A stretch of 64,000 bases of DNA, taken from contig NZ_BCQG01000012.1 of NCBI RefSeq assembly GCF_001544315.1, positions 1 through 64,000 of the forward strand, given 5' to 3'. Below, piece by piece: positions 27,624 through 38,807 of the stretch. Both the position numbers and the translations under genes were made by a program. Source of the stretch: Geobacillus jurassicus NBRC 107829. GTDB taxonomy: Bacteria; Bacillota; Bacilli; Bacillales; Anoxybacillaceae. The notes under the pieces are model-generated. The model searched no databases and was not told the origin of the DNA. It saw only the letters and a program-made list of their open reading frames with translations. The stretch's first letter is position 1, and each line of letters begins with the position of its first letter.

Positions 27624-28907
27624 ATGCAGCTGCCAACGAACGTATCATCGCTTCGAGGGACGATTGAAGTGCCCGGCGATAAATCGATTTCCCATCGCGC
27701 CGTCATGCTCGGGGCGCTCGCTTCGGGACGGACGGTGATTGATCATTTTTTGCCTGGGGCGGATTGTTTAAGCACGATCGACTGTTTCCGGAAACTCGGC
27801 GTCGACATTCGTCAGGACGGGACGCGCGTCGTTGTGGAAGGAGCCGGCTCCTGCGGGCTGCGCGAGCCGGCCGCCGTGCTTGATGTCGGAAACTCCGGGA
27901 CAACGGCGCGCCTGTTGCTCGGCATTTTGGCCGGCCAGCCGTTTCACGCCTGCCTTGTCGGCGATGAATCGATCGCGAAGCGGCCGATGGGGCGGGTGAC
28001 GAAGCCGCTTCGCGAAATGGGTGCGCATATTGATGGGCGCGATGGGGGCAATTATACGCCGCTTTCAATCCGCGGCGGTGCGCTTCGCCCGCTTCATTAC
28101 AACTCGCCGGTGGCGAGCGCGCAAGTAAAATCAGCCATTTTGCTCGCCGGCTTGTTTGCTGACGGCGTGACGTCCGTTACTGAACCGCACCGCTCGCGCG
28201 ACCATACGGAGCGGATGGTTCAGTTGTTCGGCGGCGAGGTGAACGTCGACGGCTTGACCGTTTCCATCGCCGGGAGGCAGCCGCTATCCGGGACGCATAT
28301 TTACGTTCCCGGCGATATTTCGTCCGCTGCCTTTTTCCTTGTCGCCGGCGCCATTGCGCCAAACAGCGAAATTACGCTGAAAAACGTCGGCTTAAACCCG
28401 ACGCGGACCGGCATCATCGATGTGCTCGAACGAATGGGGGCGGATATCGCGATTGACAATGTGCATAACGAAGAAACGGAGCCGGTCGGCGACATTACGG
28501 TCCGCACGTCGGCGCTCCAAGCCGTCGAAATCGGCGGCGATTTGATCCCAAGGCTCATTGACGAAATTCCAATCATCGCTTTGCTTGCGACGCAGGCGGA
28601 AGGAACGACGGTCATCAAAGATGCGAGCGAACTGAAAGTGAAAGAGACAAATCGGATCGATACGGTCGTCACCGAGTTGAAAAAATTCGGCGCTGACATT
28701 GAGGCGACCGATGATGGCATGATCATCCGCGGCAAAACGCCGCTTTACGCTGATGGGATCGTTGTCGACAGCCATGGCGACCACCGCATCGGCATGATGC
28801 TCGCTGTTGCCGCCTGCATCGCCAAAGGGGCGGCCCGCCTCGAGCGCCCGGAAGCGGTCGCGGTTTCCTATCCGGCGTTTTTTGCCGATCTCCGTTCGCT
28901 TCTGTAA
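27624..28907 (+). CDS. aroA: 3-phosphoshikimate 1-carboxyvinyltransferase (EPSP synthase)
   Basis: The enzyme (AroE in B. subtilis naming) condenses shikimate-3-phosphate with phosphoenolpyruvate, the glyphosate-sensitive step. The 427 residues include [31 protein letters not shown], and [10 protein letters not shown]. The ATG has GTGGAGGGG upstream. It ends the aromatic supercluster; a 7-bp GC stem follows at 28913-28931. Confidence 0.96.
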   Translation: MQLPTNVSSLRGTIEVPGDKSISHRAVMLGALASGRTVIDHFLPGADCLSTIDCFRKLGVDIRQDGTRVVVEGAGSCGLREPAAVLDVGNSGTTARLLLGILAGQPFHACLVGDESIAKRPMGRVTKPLREMGAHIDGRDGGNYTPLSIRGGALRPLHYNSPVASAQVKSAILLAGLFADGVTSVTEPHRSRDHTERMVQLFGGEVNVDGLTVSIAGRQPLSGTHIYVPGDISSAAFFLVAGAIAPNSEITLKNVGLNPTRTGIIDVLERMGADIAIDNVHNEETEPVGDITVRTSALQAVEIGGDLIPRLIDEIPIIALLATQAEGTTVIKDASELKVKETNRIDTVVTELKKFGADIEATDDGMIIRGKTPLYADGIVVDSHGDHRIGMMLAVAACIAKGAARLERPEAVAVSYPAFFADLRSLL

Positions 28908-28912
28908 GGTCT

Positions 28913-28931
28913 CCCGCCCCAAGCGGGCGGG
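28913..28931 (+). terminator. Probable weak terminator after aroA
   Basis: CCCGCCC (28913-28919) pairs with GGGCGGG (28925-28931). The downstream tract (CGGTCATATTTTGC) is only partly T-rich. Confidence 0.5.
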
Positions 28932-28961
28932 CGGTCATATTTTGCTTCGCTCGTTCATATG

Positions 28962-28991
28962 TTGTCAATGAGAGGAATGGCTCCGTATTTT
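28962..28991 (+). promoter_or_regulatory. Possible promoter of ypiA
   Basis: TTGTCA, an 18-base spacer and TATTTT. The remaining 200 bases before ypiA hold no other clear signal. Confidence 0.4.
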
Positions 28992-29191
28992 TTGAAAGCG
29001 TATACATTTTCCGCTGCCGGCCGAAAAAACGGCGCGCTTCGCAGGCGGCGAGCGGTTTGGTTGCGGAAACGGCCATGATCGATTATCATCATTCATGTTC
29101 CTATGCAAGAGTACATAACGATTTTGAATGGCAAAGGCGGCGATCGGCGTCTTCCGCCGTCCGCCGCCTGCTGCAAGAGAGGGTTGAAAAC

Positions 29192-31038
<1,847 letters not shown>

Positions 31039-31041
31039 CAG

Positions 31042-31063
31042 CCTTGCCGCAGGCAAGGTTTTT
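31042..31063 (+). terminator. Rho-independent terminator of ypiB
   Basis: CCTTGCC-gca-GGCAAGG then TTTTT. Confidence 0.9.
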
Positions 31064-31127
31064 CTTTTGCCGAAAAATATGGTATGGTGATGGAGGGAAT
31101 AAACTTTAAAGGCAAAGGAGAGTACGA

Positions 31128-31583
31128 ATGAAGTGGACAGGAGAAGATGTCGCCATCTATGAACGAGAGCGCGACTACATCGACACAGCGCTCCTTCCGC
31201 TTTTGCCGGTGGCTTTCGGCCAAGGAACGAGGCGGCTCGCTTCCGGCGGGGAGCTTGTTCAGCTCATCGCGGCCGAGGTCGAGCGGCAGCTAAGGGGGCG
31301 GGTGTTTTTGCTGCCGCCGTTTGTGTATTTCGCCGATGAACCGCGGGCACAGCTTGTAGAAAGGCTGTCGGATTGGACAAGCCGACTCGAGCGGGAAGGG
31401 ATGAGGCAAGTGTTTTATGTGACATGCGATCGTGCGTGGCAAGAGGAGGGGGAAGCGAGCCGCGTTTGGCTCATCCCGGCTGTTCCGCTCGAAAGCATGG
31501 AGGAATCGTACAAGCATGAGCTGGTCAGAGAGCAGGCTGCCGAGCTGCTCCGTTTTCTCGTCGGCCGCTGGGCGCAAAGGTAA
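31128..31583 (+). CDS. ypiF: DUF2487 family protein (YpiF)
   Basis: The 151-residue soluble protein has no known catalytic motif. It starts MKWTGEDVAIYERERDYID with AAAGGAGAG upstream and ends LLRFLVGRWAQR. It lies directly before qcrABC, as in B. subtilis. The function is unknown. It has its own upstream terminator and a separate qcr promoter downstream, so it may be a monocistronic unit. Confidence 0.82.
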   Translation: MKWTGEDVAIYERERDYIDTALLPLLPVAFGQGTRRLASGGELVQLIAAEVERQLRGRVFLLPPFVYFADEPRAQLVERLSDWTSRLEREGMRQVFYVTCDRAWQEEGEASRVWLIPAVPLESMEESYKHELVREQAAELLRFLVGRWAQR

Positions 31584-31618
31584 GTAAGGCAAAGTCCGAC
31601 GTTTTGCCGCCTGCGATA

Positions 31619-31647
31619 TTGACCTTGTCCGGCAATTGAGCTATCAT
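31619..31647 (+). promoter_or_regulatory. Sigma-A promoter of qcrABC
   Basis: TTGACC (31619-31624), a 17-base spacer and TATCAT (31642-31647), 80 bases before qcrA. Confidence 0.6.
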
Positions 31648-31727
31648 TAGAATGTCCTAGTTTTCCATATGTGTTATACATACAATCGTCCGGTGCGGAC
31701 TTGATTTTGCATAGAGGGGGGAAGACG

Positions 31728-32237
31728 ATGAGCGACAACAAACATCGCGTAACGAGACGTCAATTTTTAAACTACACGCTGACCGGCGTCGGCGGTTTTA
31801 TGGCAGCCGGGATGCTTATGCCGATGCTCCGCTTTGCCTTTGATCCGATCTTGAAGGACGAAGCGGGGACGGAAATGGTCGCGGTAGCGGACGTCAAAGA
31901 GATTACGACCGAACCAAAGCGCTTCGATTTCAAAGTAAAGGTGAAAGACGCTTGGTACGAGTCGGAAGAGCCGAAATCAGCATGGGTGTATAAAACGGAC
32001 AAGGGGGAGATCATCGCCCTGTCGCCGATTTGCAAACACCTCGGCTGTACGGTTGACTGGAACACGGACAAAGAGCATCCGAACCAGTTTTTCTGCCCAT
32101 GCCACTACGGGCGCTATGAAAAGGACGGCACGAACGTTCCGGGAACGCCGCCGCAAGCTCCGCTTGACCGTTACGAGTACAAAGTGAAAGACGGCAAGCT
32201 GTACTTAGGCAAGGCGAAACCAAGAGGGGAGGCGTAA
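31728..32237 (+). CDS. qcrA: Menaquinol:cytochrome c reductase Rieske iron-sulfur subunit
   Basis: QcrA carries the Rieske 2Fe-2S cluster that takes the first electron from menaquinol. The 169 residues begin with a twin-arginine type anchor (TRRQFLNYTLTGVGG), so it is exported folded and stays membrane-anchored. The cluster ligands are in CKHLGCT and CPCHYG (residues near 105 and 125). The ATG at 31728 follows AGAGGGGGG. First gene of qcrABC. Confidence 0.96.
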   Translation: MSDNKHRVTRRQFLNYTLTGVGGFMAAGMLMPMLRFAFDPILKDEAGTEMVAVADVKEITTEPKRFDFKVKVKDAWYESEEPKSAWVYKTDKGEIIALSPICKHLGCTVDWNTDKEHPNQFFCPCHYGRYEKDGTNVPGTPPQAPLDRYEYKVKDGKLYLGKAKPRGEA

Positions 32238-32240
32238 TGC

Positions 32241-32915
32241 GTGTTAAACAAGCTGTATGACTGGGTCGATGAACGCTTAGATATTACGCCTTTATGGCGG
32301 GATATCGCCGATCACGAAGTTCCGGAACACGTCAACCCCGCCCATCATTTTTCCGCCTTTGTCTATTGTTTCGGGGGTCTGACGTTTTTCGTCACAGTCA
32401 TTCAAATTTTGTCGGGCATGTTTTTGACGATGTACTACGTCCCGGATATTAAAAACGCGTGGGAGTCGGTGTATTACTTGCAAAACGAAGTGGCGTTCGG
32501 CCAAATCGTGCGCGGCATGCACCACTGGGGGGCAAGCCTCGTCATCGTCATGATGTTTTTACATACGCTGCGCGTCTTTTTCCAAGGGGCTTATAAAAAG
32601 CCGCGCGAAATGAACTGGATCGTCGGCGTATTGATCTTCATGGTGATGATGGGCCTTGGCTTCACCGGCTACTTGTTGCCGTGGGATATGAAAGCGCTGT
32701 TTGCGACGAAAGTCGGTTTGCAAATTGCGGAAGCGACGCCGCTCATCGGCCCGGCCATTAAAACGCTGTTAGCCGGGGACCCAGAAATTGTCGGCGCCCA
32801 AACGTTGACGCGCTTCTTTGCCATTCATGTCTTCTTCTTGCCAGCGGCTTTGCTCGGCTTAATGGCAGCGCACTTTTTAATGATTCGCAGACAAGGCATT
32901 TCCGGTCCGCTATGA
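32241..32915 (+). CDS. qcrB: Cytochrome b6 subunit of menaquinol:cytochrome c reductase
   Basis: QcrB is the diheme cytochrome b of the bc complex. The 224 residues show four transmembrane helices with paired His ligands (HHFSAFVYCF, GMHHWGASLV, FAIHVFFLPA and AAHFLM) and the quinol-site neighbourhood. It corresponds to cytochrome b6 rather than full-length b; the remaining helices are in QcrC. The GTG start has AGGGGAGG eight bases upstream. Confidence 0.96.
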   Translation: MLNKLYDWVDERLDITPLWRDIADHEVPEHVNPAHHFSAFVYCFGGLTFFVTVIQILSGMFLTMYYVPDIKNAWESVYYLQNEVAFGQIVRGMHHWGASLVIVMMFLHTLRVFFQGAYKKPREMNWIVGVLIFMVMMGLGFTGYLLPWDMKALFATKVGLQIAEATPLIGPAIKTLLAGDPEIVGAQTLTRFFAIHVFFLPAALLGLMAAHFLMIRRQGISGPL

Positions 32916-32965
32916 TCGGTCGGCCCGACGTTTGCAGGCGATAGAAAAAAGGAGGGAACCACGCA

Positions 32966-33730
32966 ATGCATCGCGGAAAAGGAATGAAATTCGTCGGCGA
33001 TTCCCGTGTTCCCGCGGTGAGAAAACCGAATATTCCAAAGGACTATTCGGAATATCCCGGGAAAACAGAAGTGTTTTGGCCGAACTTCCTGCTCAAGGAA
33101 TGGCTGGTCGGCTCGGTCTTTCTCGTCGGTTTCTTATGCTTGACGGTCGCCCATCCGTCGCCGCTTGAGCGGATCGCCGACCCGACGGACACGACGTACG
33201 TGCCGCTGCCTGACTGGTATTTCTTGTTCTTATATCAATTGCTCAAATATTCGTATGCGTCCGGTCCGTATACGGTCGTCGGCGCGATCGTCATCCCGGG
33301 GTTGGCGTTTGCTGCGTTGCTTTTGGCACCGTTTTTGGACCGCGGCCCGGAGCGCCGTCCCTGGAAGCGTCCGGTAGCGACCGGGATGATGCTGTTGGCG
33401 CTTGCAGCGATGATTTATTTGACATGGGAAGCGGTTGTCACGCACGACTGGAAAAAAGCGGCTGAACAAGGGAAAATTCGGGCGGAAGTGAAAATTGACA
33501 CGAACGCAGAAGGCTATAAAATCGCCCAAGCGAACACATGTACATCGTGCCACGGACAAAACTTGTCCGGCGGCGCTGGCCCGTCGCTCATCGGTACCGG
33601 CCTGAAGCCAGAAGAAATTGCGAAAATTGCGAGAGAAGGGAAAGGCAGCATGCCGGCTGGCATCTTTAAAGGCACGGATGAAGAGTTGAAAAAATTGTCG
33701 GAATTCATCGCCGGCTTAAAAGCGGAATAA
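32966..33730 (+). CDS. qcrC: Subunit IV / cytochrome c fusion of menaquinol:cytochrome c reductase
   Basis: The 254-residue protein joins a subunit IV-like domain (three transmembrane helices; PLPDWYFLFLYQLLKYSY is the PEWY-like quinol-site loop in its Bacillus form PDWY) to a C-terminal cytochrome c with one heme site TCTSCHGQ (near residue 190) and a Met ligand in GSMPAGIFKG. This fusion is the hallmark of the Bacillus bc complex. The ATG has AGGAGGGAAC upstream. A bidirectional terminator follows. Confidence 0.96.
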   Translation: MHRGKGMKFVGDSRVPAVRKPNIPKDYSEYPGKTEVFWPNFLLKEWLVGSVFLVGFLCLTVAHPSPLERIADPTDTTYVPLPDWYFLFLYQLLKYSYASGPYTVVGAIVIPGLAFAALLLAPFLDRGPERRPWKRPVATGMMLLALAAMIYLTWEAVVTHDWKKAAEQGKIRAEVKIDTNAEGYKIAQANTCTSCHGQNLSGGAGPSLIGTGLKPEEIAKIAREGKGSMPAGIFKGTDEELKKLSEFIAGLKAE

Positions 33731-33744
33731 ATCGTTTCGGCGCG

Positions 33745-33776
33745 AAAAAAGCTGACTTGCCACAGTCAGCTTTTTT
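33745..33776. terminator. Bidirectional-type terminator after qcrC
   Basis: AAAAAAGCTGAC pairs with GTCAGCTTTTTT around an eight-base loop. Confidence 0.9.
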
Positions 33777-33810
33777 CGTGCCAACATGAAACCGAGGCGA
33801 GGTGCAGATG

Positions 33811-34431
33811 ATGGCATGGCTTTATGCGCTGTTGGCTTCCCGGCCGGTTGTTTGGCTGCTCTTGTTCGTCAACGCGGCCGGCACCATCTATGGATATTAT
33901 TGGTATCGTTATCAACTTGCCGATACGCCGCCCGTCTTTTTGCCGTTTGTTCCCGACAGCCCGACGGCGAGCCTTTTTTTTCTTGTCGTCCTTGCGGCAT
34001 GGCTTTTCGGCAGGTCGGCGCCGCTTTTTGAAGCGTTGGCTTTGGTGACGCTTGTTAAGTATGGAATTTGGGCGGTCGTCATGAATGTGCTCGTTTGGCG
34101 CGTCACCGGCACGCTCGATTGGGCCGGCTGGATGCTCATCGTTTCGCACGGAGCGATGGCGGTCGAAGGAATGCTGTATGCCGGGTTTTATCGATTTCGC
34201 CTTTTTCACCTTATGCTGGCGGCCGTTTGGACGCTGCATAACGATGTCATCGACTACGTCTTTGGCATGATGCCGCGCTATAGTGTGCTGGCTGACTACG
34301 CCGACGAAATCGGCTATTTTACGTTTTGGTTGAGCATCGCATCGATTGCCGTTGCGTATCAGCTTGGCGTCCGCCTCCGGCGCCAGCCGCTTCTGCCGGG
34401 CGGCATGTCTTTCCGGCAGGCAGCAGAGTAG
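33811..34431 (+). CDS. ypjA: DUF1405 domain-containing membrane protein (YpjA)
   Basis: This 206-residue integral membrane protein has about six hydrophobic helices (VVWLLLFVNAAGTIYGYYWY first) and conserved polar residues (TLHNDVIDYVFGMMPRY) in the second half. The second of two adjacent ATG codons is used, with GAGGTG six bases upstream. The function is unknown. It sits between qcrC and ypjB, as in B. subtilis. Confidence 0.82.
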   Translation: MAWLYALLASRPVVWLLLFVNAAGTIYGYYWYRYQLADTPPVFLPFVPDSPTASLFFLVVLAAWLFGRSAPLFEALALVTLVKYGIWAVVMNVLVWRVTGTLDWAGWMLIVSHGAMAVEGMLYAGFYRFRLFHLMLAAVWTLHNDVIDYVFGMMPRYSVLADYADEIGYFTFWLSIASIAVAYQLGVRLRRQPLLPGGMSFRQAAE

Positions 34432-34504
34432 AGCGTTGAACACAAGAAGGAACGTTGGGCGGCGGCTTTCTGGCAGTTGCCTGGTCTACTCTTGTCCACT
34501 CCTT

Positions 34505-34512
34505 CATACATT
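34505..34512 (+). promoter_or_regulatory. Candidate sigma-E promoter of ypjB
   Basis: CATACATT is a perfect sigma-E -10. The -35 region (GTCTACT, 14 bases upstream) is poor. ypjB is a sigma-E gene in B. subtilis as I recall. Confidence 0.45.
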
Positions 34513-34536
34513 GTAATAGTGAATGAGGGAGGGACG

Positions 34537-35328
34537 ATGATGAAGCGAATCGGGCTGGCTATGCTGTTGTCGCTCGCCTTTTTATGGCCAGCGCCCGTTG
34601 GCGCGGCCGGACAAACAAACGGTTGGGAGCAGTTGGACGATATTTCCGACGAGGCGCTGCAATTGGCGAAAAACGGGCGTTTTGCCGAAGCAAAAGAAGT
34701 GCTCCGCTATTTTTCCGAGCGGTTTTACGCTCTTGAAGCGAAAGAACGGTTGAAATCGGCCGATGAATTGCGGGCGGTGACCGTGACGCACGAGCAGGCG
34801 GTCAAGGCGATGGCGGCGCCGATCCCCGATGAAGACAAAGTGGCGGCGATCACTCAATTTCGCCTTGTCGTGGACGCCATCCATTCGACCTACCAGCCGC
34901 TTTGGTCGGAAATGGAGCCGGCGGTTATGGAGGCGTTTGCCGCGGTCGAAAAGGCGGCGGAACAAGGTGAGCAGAAAGCGTATGCCGCTGCCCTTCGCCA
35001 GTTGCTTGACCGCTATACATTGATTGAGCCGAGCGTGAAAATTGACGTGCCGCCGAAGGTCGCGATAAAGGTGGATGATGACCTTGAGGAGCTGCAGTCC
35101 GTTTCGTTTTGGCAGCTTGGCGAAAGCGAGCAGCGCGAGCAACTCACCGATGCGCGGCATGATCTAGAAGCGCTGTTTGCCGGGGTGAAAAAGGACGAAG
35201 CGGACCCATCGCTGATTTGGGTGATGATTTCGACCGGCGGGGTGATCGTATTGACGCTGACGTACGTCGGCTGGCGGAAGTACAAAGGGGAAAAAGAGGA
35301 GAAGCGGGCGCGGCAGCCGGAAGACTAA
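34537..35328 (+). CDS. ypjB: Sporulation protein YpjB
   Basis: The 263-residue protein has an N-terminal signal sequence with AGA-type cleavage near residue 25 (WPAPVGAAGQ), an extracytoplasmic helical domain, and one C-terminal transmembrane helix (LIWVMISTGGVIVLTLTYVGW) followed by a charged cytoplasmic tail. So most of the protein should face outward. Two adjacent ATG codons (34537, 34540) follow GAGGGAGGG. A terminator (GAGGG/CCCTC, then T-rich) lies at 35346-35375. The role in sporulation is known only from homologues. Confidence 0.85.
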   Translation: MMKRIGLAMLLSLAFLWPAPVGAAGQTNGWEQLDDISDEALQLAKNGRFAEAKEVLRYFSERFYALEAKERLKSADELRAVTVTHEQAVKAMAAPIPDEDKVAAITQFRLVVDAIHSTYQPLWSEMEPAVMEAFAAVEKAAEQGEQKAYAAALRQLLDRYTLIEPSVKIDVPPKVAIKVDDDLEELQSVSFWQLGESEQREQLTDARHDLEALFAGVKKDEADPSLIWVMISTGGVIVLTLTYVGWRKYKGEKEEKRARQPED

Positions 35329-35345
35329 GCATCGGCGCTTTTTAC

Positions 35346-35375
35346 GAGGGGGATGTTTCCCTCTCTTTTTGTTTT
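35346..35375 (+). terminator. Terminator of ypjB
   Basis: GAGGG (35346-35350) pairs with CCCTC (35359-35363), followed by TCTTTTTGTTTTT. Confidence 0.75.
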
Positions 35376-35463
35376 TCCACAGCTTTCCCAAGCGCCGCCC
35401 CGGCATTTCCAAGCGGCGCTTGCCGGGCTTGTCCCGGTTTTGGGCTTTCGCGCCAGCGGCTTT

Positions 35464-36336
35464 TCATGGTTCGAGCGGCCGTTTCTGTTCGTCGAGCGTA
35501 AACCCTTCGCCGAGCACATCGTGCACATCGGTGACCGCGACGAACGCATGCGGGTCGACGGACATAATGACGTTTTTTAAACGCGGCAGTTCATTTTTGG
35601 CGACGACGCAATACAAGACATCGCGGTCGCGCTTCGTATACGAGCCGCGGCCTTTGAGTACGGTGACGCCGCGCTCCATATCCGTCAAAATGCGGTTGGC
35701 GATCTCTTCGCTTTTTTCTGAGATGATCGTTGCCCCTTTTGCCGCATAGCCGCCTTCCTGCATAAAATCAATGACCCGGGCGGCGATAAAGACGGCGACC
35801 AACGTATACATCGCCTCGCGGTATGATAAGTAAAGCAGAAGCGATAACGTGATGACGGTGGCGTCAAAGGCAAACATCGTTTTGCCCATGCTGATGCCTT
35901 TATATTTATGGACGAGGCGGGCGATAATGTCGACGCCTCCAGTCGTGCCGCCGTAGCGGAAAATGATGCCGAGGCCGACGCCGATAAAGACGCCGGCAAA
36001 CAAGGCTGCGAGCGTCATGTCGTGCCGAAGCGGCATATGGATCATGTAGCGTTGAAAGATGGATAAAAATACGGAAACCGCGACCGTGCCGATGACGGTA
36101 TAGAGAAACGTCTGGCGGCCGAGCAGCTTCCAGCCGATAAAAAAAAGCGGAATGTTGAGCGCCAAGTTCGTGATGGCTGGGTCAAAACCGAACAAAAAAT
36201 AAAGAAGAAGGGTAATGCCGGTAAACCCGCCTTCCGCTAAATTGTTTTGCATGTTGAAATGGACGAGCCCAAAGGCGAAAATGGCGGCGCCAAGCAAAAT
36301 AAACAAGCAGTTTTTGACCTTTAGTCCGAAAATCAT
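35464..36336 (-). CDS. ypjC: YitT family membrane protein (YpjC)
   Basis: The 290-residue protein has five to six N-terminal transmembrane helices (residues 8 to about 170; FIRYGGTTGGVDIIARLVHKY motif region) and a C-terminal soluble DUF2179 domain (GVTVLKGRGSYTKRDRDVLYCVV). The ATG at 36336 has GGAGGG upstream and gives the same length as B. subtilis YpjC; the ORF extends further without support. It is read opposite to its neighbours. Members are thought to be transporters, substrate unknown. Confidence 0.86.
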   Translation of the reverse strand: MIFGLKVKNCLFILLGAAIFAFGLVHFNMQNNLAEGGFTGITLLLYFLFGFDPAITNLALNIPLFFIGWKLLGRQTFLYTVIGTVAVSVFLSIFQRYMIHMPLRHDMTLAALFAGVFIGVGLGIIFRYGGTTGGVDIIARLVHKYKGISMGKTMFAFDATVITLSLLLYLSYREAMYTLVAVFIAARVIDFMQEGGYAAKGATIISEKSEEIANRILTDMERGVTVLKGRGSYTKRDRDVLYCVVAKNELPRLKNVIMSVDPHAFVAVTDVHDVLGEGFTLDEQKRPLEP

Positions 36337-36496
36337 ACCTTCCCTCCGTCCGCAAAAATAGTCGGCGCCCTTAATTATAGAGGAACTTGTCCGCATAGGC
36401 AATGATGGACGAAAACGGACGGAATTGGCAGCGGGCGAAAACATTTGTCAAATGCGCCGCTTTTCGCTAACATGGAAGCAGGCGAGGTGACAAGCC

Positions 36497-36832
36497 ATGC
36501 AGGAGAAAACGATGAAACAAATGCAACAGGAAGTGGATCAATATATCAGCCAATTTAAAGAAGGCTATTTCAGCCCGCTCGCCATGCTGGCGCGGCTGAC
36601 GGAAGAGCTCGGCGAGCTGGCGCGCGAAGTGAACCATTACTACGGTGAAAAGCCGAAAAAGGCAACCGAAAAAGAAAAAACGGTGGAAGAAGAGCTGGGC
36701 GATTTGCTGTTTGTGCTCATTTGCTTTGCCAATTCGCTCGGCATTGATTTGCAGGCGGCGCACGACCGGGTGATGGATAAGTTCCGCACCCGCGACCGTG
36801 ACCGCTGGACGCGGAAGGAGGAAGGATCATGA
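36497..36832 (+). CDS. ypjD: MazG-like nucleotide pyrophosphohydrolase (YpjD)
   Basis: The 111-residue all-helical protein has the MazG metal-binding pattern [12 protein letters not shown] (near residue 36) and [11 protein letters not shown] (near 68), typical of house-cleaning hydrolases of non-canonical nucleotides. The start ATG has GAGGTG seven to eight bases upstream. It overlaps dapB by four bases (ATGA), beginning the ypjD-dapB-mgsA-bshB1-bshA-cca-birA chain. Confidence 0.9.
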   Translation: MQEKTMKQMQQEVDQYISQFKEGYFSPLAMLARLTEELGELAREVNHYYGEKPKKATEKEKTVEEELGDLLFVLICFANSLGIDLQAAHDRVMDKFRTRDRDRWTRKEEGS

Positions 36833-37626
36833 CGATTCGCATCGTCATCGCGGGGCCGCGCGGCCGCATGGGCCGTGAAGCGGTCGCGCTCGTGCAACAA
36901 ACGGATCACTTTGAACTGGCCGCGGTCATCGACCGCCGCCACGATGGCCAAAACTTAGCGGAGATCGACGGGTTTTCCGGCGTCAATGCCCCGATTTACA
37001 CCGATGCCGCCCGTTGTTTTACCGAGGTGAAGCCGGATGTATTGATCGATTTGACAACGCCGGAAGCTGGAAAGCGGCATACCGAGCTGGCGCTGCGTTA
37101 TGGCGTCCGTCCGGTCGTCGGCACGACCGGATTTACGCCAGAAGAGATCGAGCGGCTCACCGAGCTGGCCGAGGAGAACGAAATCGGCGCCATCATTGCA
37201 CCGAACTTTGCCGTCGGCGCGGTGTTGATGATGAAATTTGCCCGAATGGCGGCCAAATATTTCACCGATGTGGAAATCATCGAACTGCACCATGATCAAA
37301 AGCTGGATGCCCCGTCCGGAACGGCGCTGAAGACGGCCCAGCTCATCGCCGAGGTGCGCCCGTCGAAAAAGCAAGGCCACCCGAACGAAAAGGAGACGCT
37401 TGCCGGCGCGCGCGGCGCCGCTTACGACGGCATCCCGATCCACAGCGTCCGCCTGCCGGGCTTTGTCGCTCATCAAGAAGTGATTTTCGGCGGCAACGGC
37501 CAGACGTTGACGATCCGCCACGATTCGTTCGATCGCCGCTCGTTTATGTCCGGGGTGAAGCTGGCGGTCGAAACGGTGATGCACTTGCGCACGCTCGTCT
37601 ACGGGCTTGAACATATTTTGGAATAG
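36829..37626 (+). CDS. dapB: 4-hydroxy-tetrahydrodipicolinate reductase
   Basis: DapB makes tetrahydrodipicolinate for lysine and meso-diaminopimelate. The 265 residues contain the NAD(P) site [15 protein letters not shown], the catalytic [15 protein letters not shown] (His and Lys near residue 155) and GTTGFTPEE. The GPRGRMG loop is the Bacillus variant of GxxGxxG. The gene is coupled to ypjD. Confidence 0.96.
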   Translation: MTIRIVIAGPRGRMGREAVALVQQTDHFELAAVIDRRHDGQNLAEIDGFSGVNAPIYTDAARCFTEVKPDVLIDLTTPEAGKRHTELALRYGVRPVVGTTGFTPEEIERLTELAEENEIGAIIAPNFAVGAVLMMKFARMAAKYFTDVEIIELHHDQKLDAPSGTALKTAQLIAEVRPSKKQGHPNEKETLAGARGAAYDGIPIHSVRLPGFVAHQEVIFGGNGQTLTIRHDSFDRRSFMSGVKLAVETVMHLRTLVYGLEHILE

Positions 37627-37656
37627 AGCGGACAGTCTAGAAGGGGAGAGGAAACG

Positions 37657-38091
37657 ATGAAGATCGCTTTGATCGCCCATGACAAAAAAAAGGAAGAGAT
37701 GGTCGCCTTTGCGACCGCCTATGCGCCTCTGCTCGCCAACCATGAGTTGTACGCCACCGGCACGACTGGCTTGCGCATTCAGGAAGCGACCGGCCTTCCG
37801 GTTCACCGTTTCCAGTCGGGGCCGTACGGGGGCGATCAAGAAATCGGGGCGATGATCGCCCGCAATGAAATGGACCTGGTCATTTTTTTCCGCGATCCGC
37901 TCACCGCCCAGCCGCATGAGCCGGACATCAGCGCTTTGATGCGTCTTTGCGACGTCTATGCCGTGCCGTTGGCGACGAATATCGGCACGGCCGAGCTGCT
38001 CGTCCGCGCGTTGGAGCGCGGCGATTTGGCATGGCGCAGCATCGTGCGCGGCCGGACAAAAGGCGGGGAGGAAAAGGAAACAGAAAGGTGA
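37657..38091 (+). CDS. mgsA: Methylglyoxal synthase
   Basis: MgsA turns dihydroxyacetone phosphate into methylglyoxal, a bypass that relieves phosphosugar stress. The 144 residues contain [16 protein letters not shown] (phosphate site) and the catalytic Asp segment [11 protein letters not shown]. Its neighbours bshB1 and bshA make bacillithiol, the thiol that helps detoxify methylglyoxal, so the linkage makes sense. The ATG has AAGGGGAGAG upstream. Confidence 0.96.
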   Translation: MKIALIAHDKKKEEMVAFATAYAPLLANHELYATGTTGLRIQEATGLPVHRFQSGPYGGDQEIGAMIARNEMDLVIFFRDPLTAQPHEPDISALMRLCDVYAVPLATNIGTAELLVRALERGDLAWRSIVRGRTKGGEEKETER

Positions 38092-38096
38092 CAGCG

Positions 38097-38807
38097 ATGA
38101 TGGAACGATGCGACTTATTGGCGTTTGGCGCCCATCCGGATGACGTTGAGATCGGCATGGGCGGGACGATCGCCAAATATGTGCACCGCGGCTTTCGCGC
38201 CGTTATTTGCGACTTGACGCAAGCCGAGCTGTCGTCCAATGGCACGGTCGACGAGCGGCAGAGAGAGGCGGCCGAGGCGGCCCGTCGGCTTGGCGTATCG
38301 GAGCGGCTCAATCTCGAGTTGCCTGACCGCGGCCTTTACGTCGAGGAAGAGGCGATCCGCCAGATCACAGCGGTCATCCGCCGCTACCGGCCGCGCCTTG
38401 TATTCGTCCCGTATTGGGAAGACCGGCATCCGGACCACGGGCGATGCGCCCGCTTAGTCGAAGAAGCGGTCTTTTCCGCCGGCATCCGCCGCTATGGCGC
38501 TGGAGAGCTTGGCGATGCGCACCGCGTCCGGGCGGTGTATTATTATATGATCAATGCCTTTTGCCGCCCGCATTTTCTCATCGATATTAGCGAAACGATT
38601 AGCGACAAGCTGGCCAGCCTGCGCGCATACGAAAGCCAGTTTCAAAAGCGGCTTGGCTCGGTTGATACCCCCCTCAACAACAGCTACATCGAGATGATTG
38701 AAAGCCGCGAACGCTGGTTTGGACAACAAATCGGCGCGGCGTATGCGGAAGGGTTTTTGACGAAAACGCCGATTCATCTTACCAATTTATTTGAGGAGGA
38801 ACGATGA
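38097..38807 (+). CDS. bshB1: Bacillithiol biosynthesis deacetylase BshB1
   Basis: BshB1 removes the acetyl group from GlcNAc-malate, the second step to bacillithiol. The 236 residues start with the LmbE-type zinc site [13 protein letters not shown] (residues near 11), and the third ligand lies in [10 protein letters not shown]. The ATG at 38097 has AAAGGTG upstream, six bases after the mgsA stop. It overlaps bshA by four bases. Confidence 0.95.
   Translation: MMERCDLLAFGAHPDDVEIGMGGTIAKYVHRGFRAVICDLTQAELSSNGTVDERQREAAEAARRLGVSERLNLELPDRGLYVEEEAIRQITAVIRRYRPRLVFVPYWEDRHPDHGRCARLVEEAVFSAGIRRYGAGELGDAHRVRAVYYYMINAFCRPHFLIDISETISDKLASLRAYESQFQKRLGSVDTPLNNSYIEMIESRERWFGQQIGAAYAEGFLTKTPIHLTNLFEEER

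Noticed and set aside
26260-27648. 462-codon reverse ORF opposite tyrA
   Set aside because: It is the antisense of tyrA. Long antisense frames are frequent here because of GC-rich third positions; tyrA has all family motifs.
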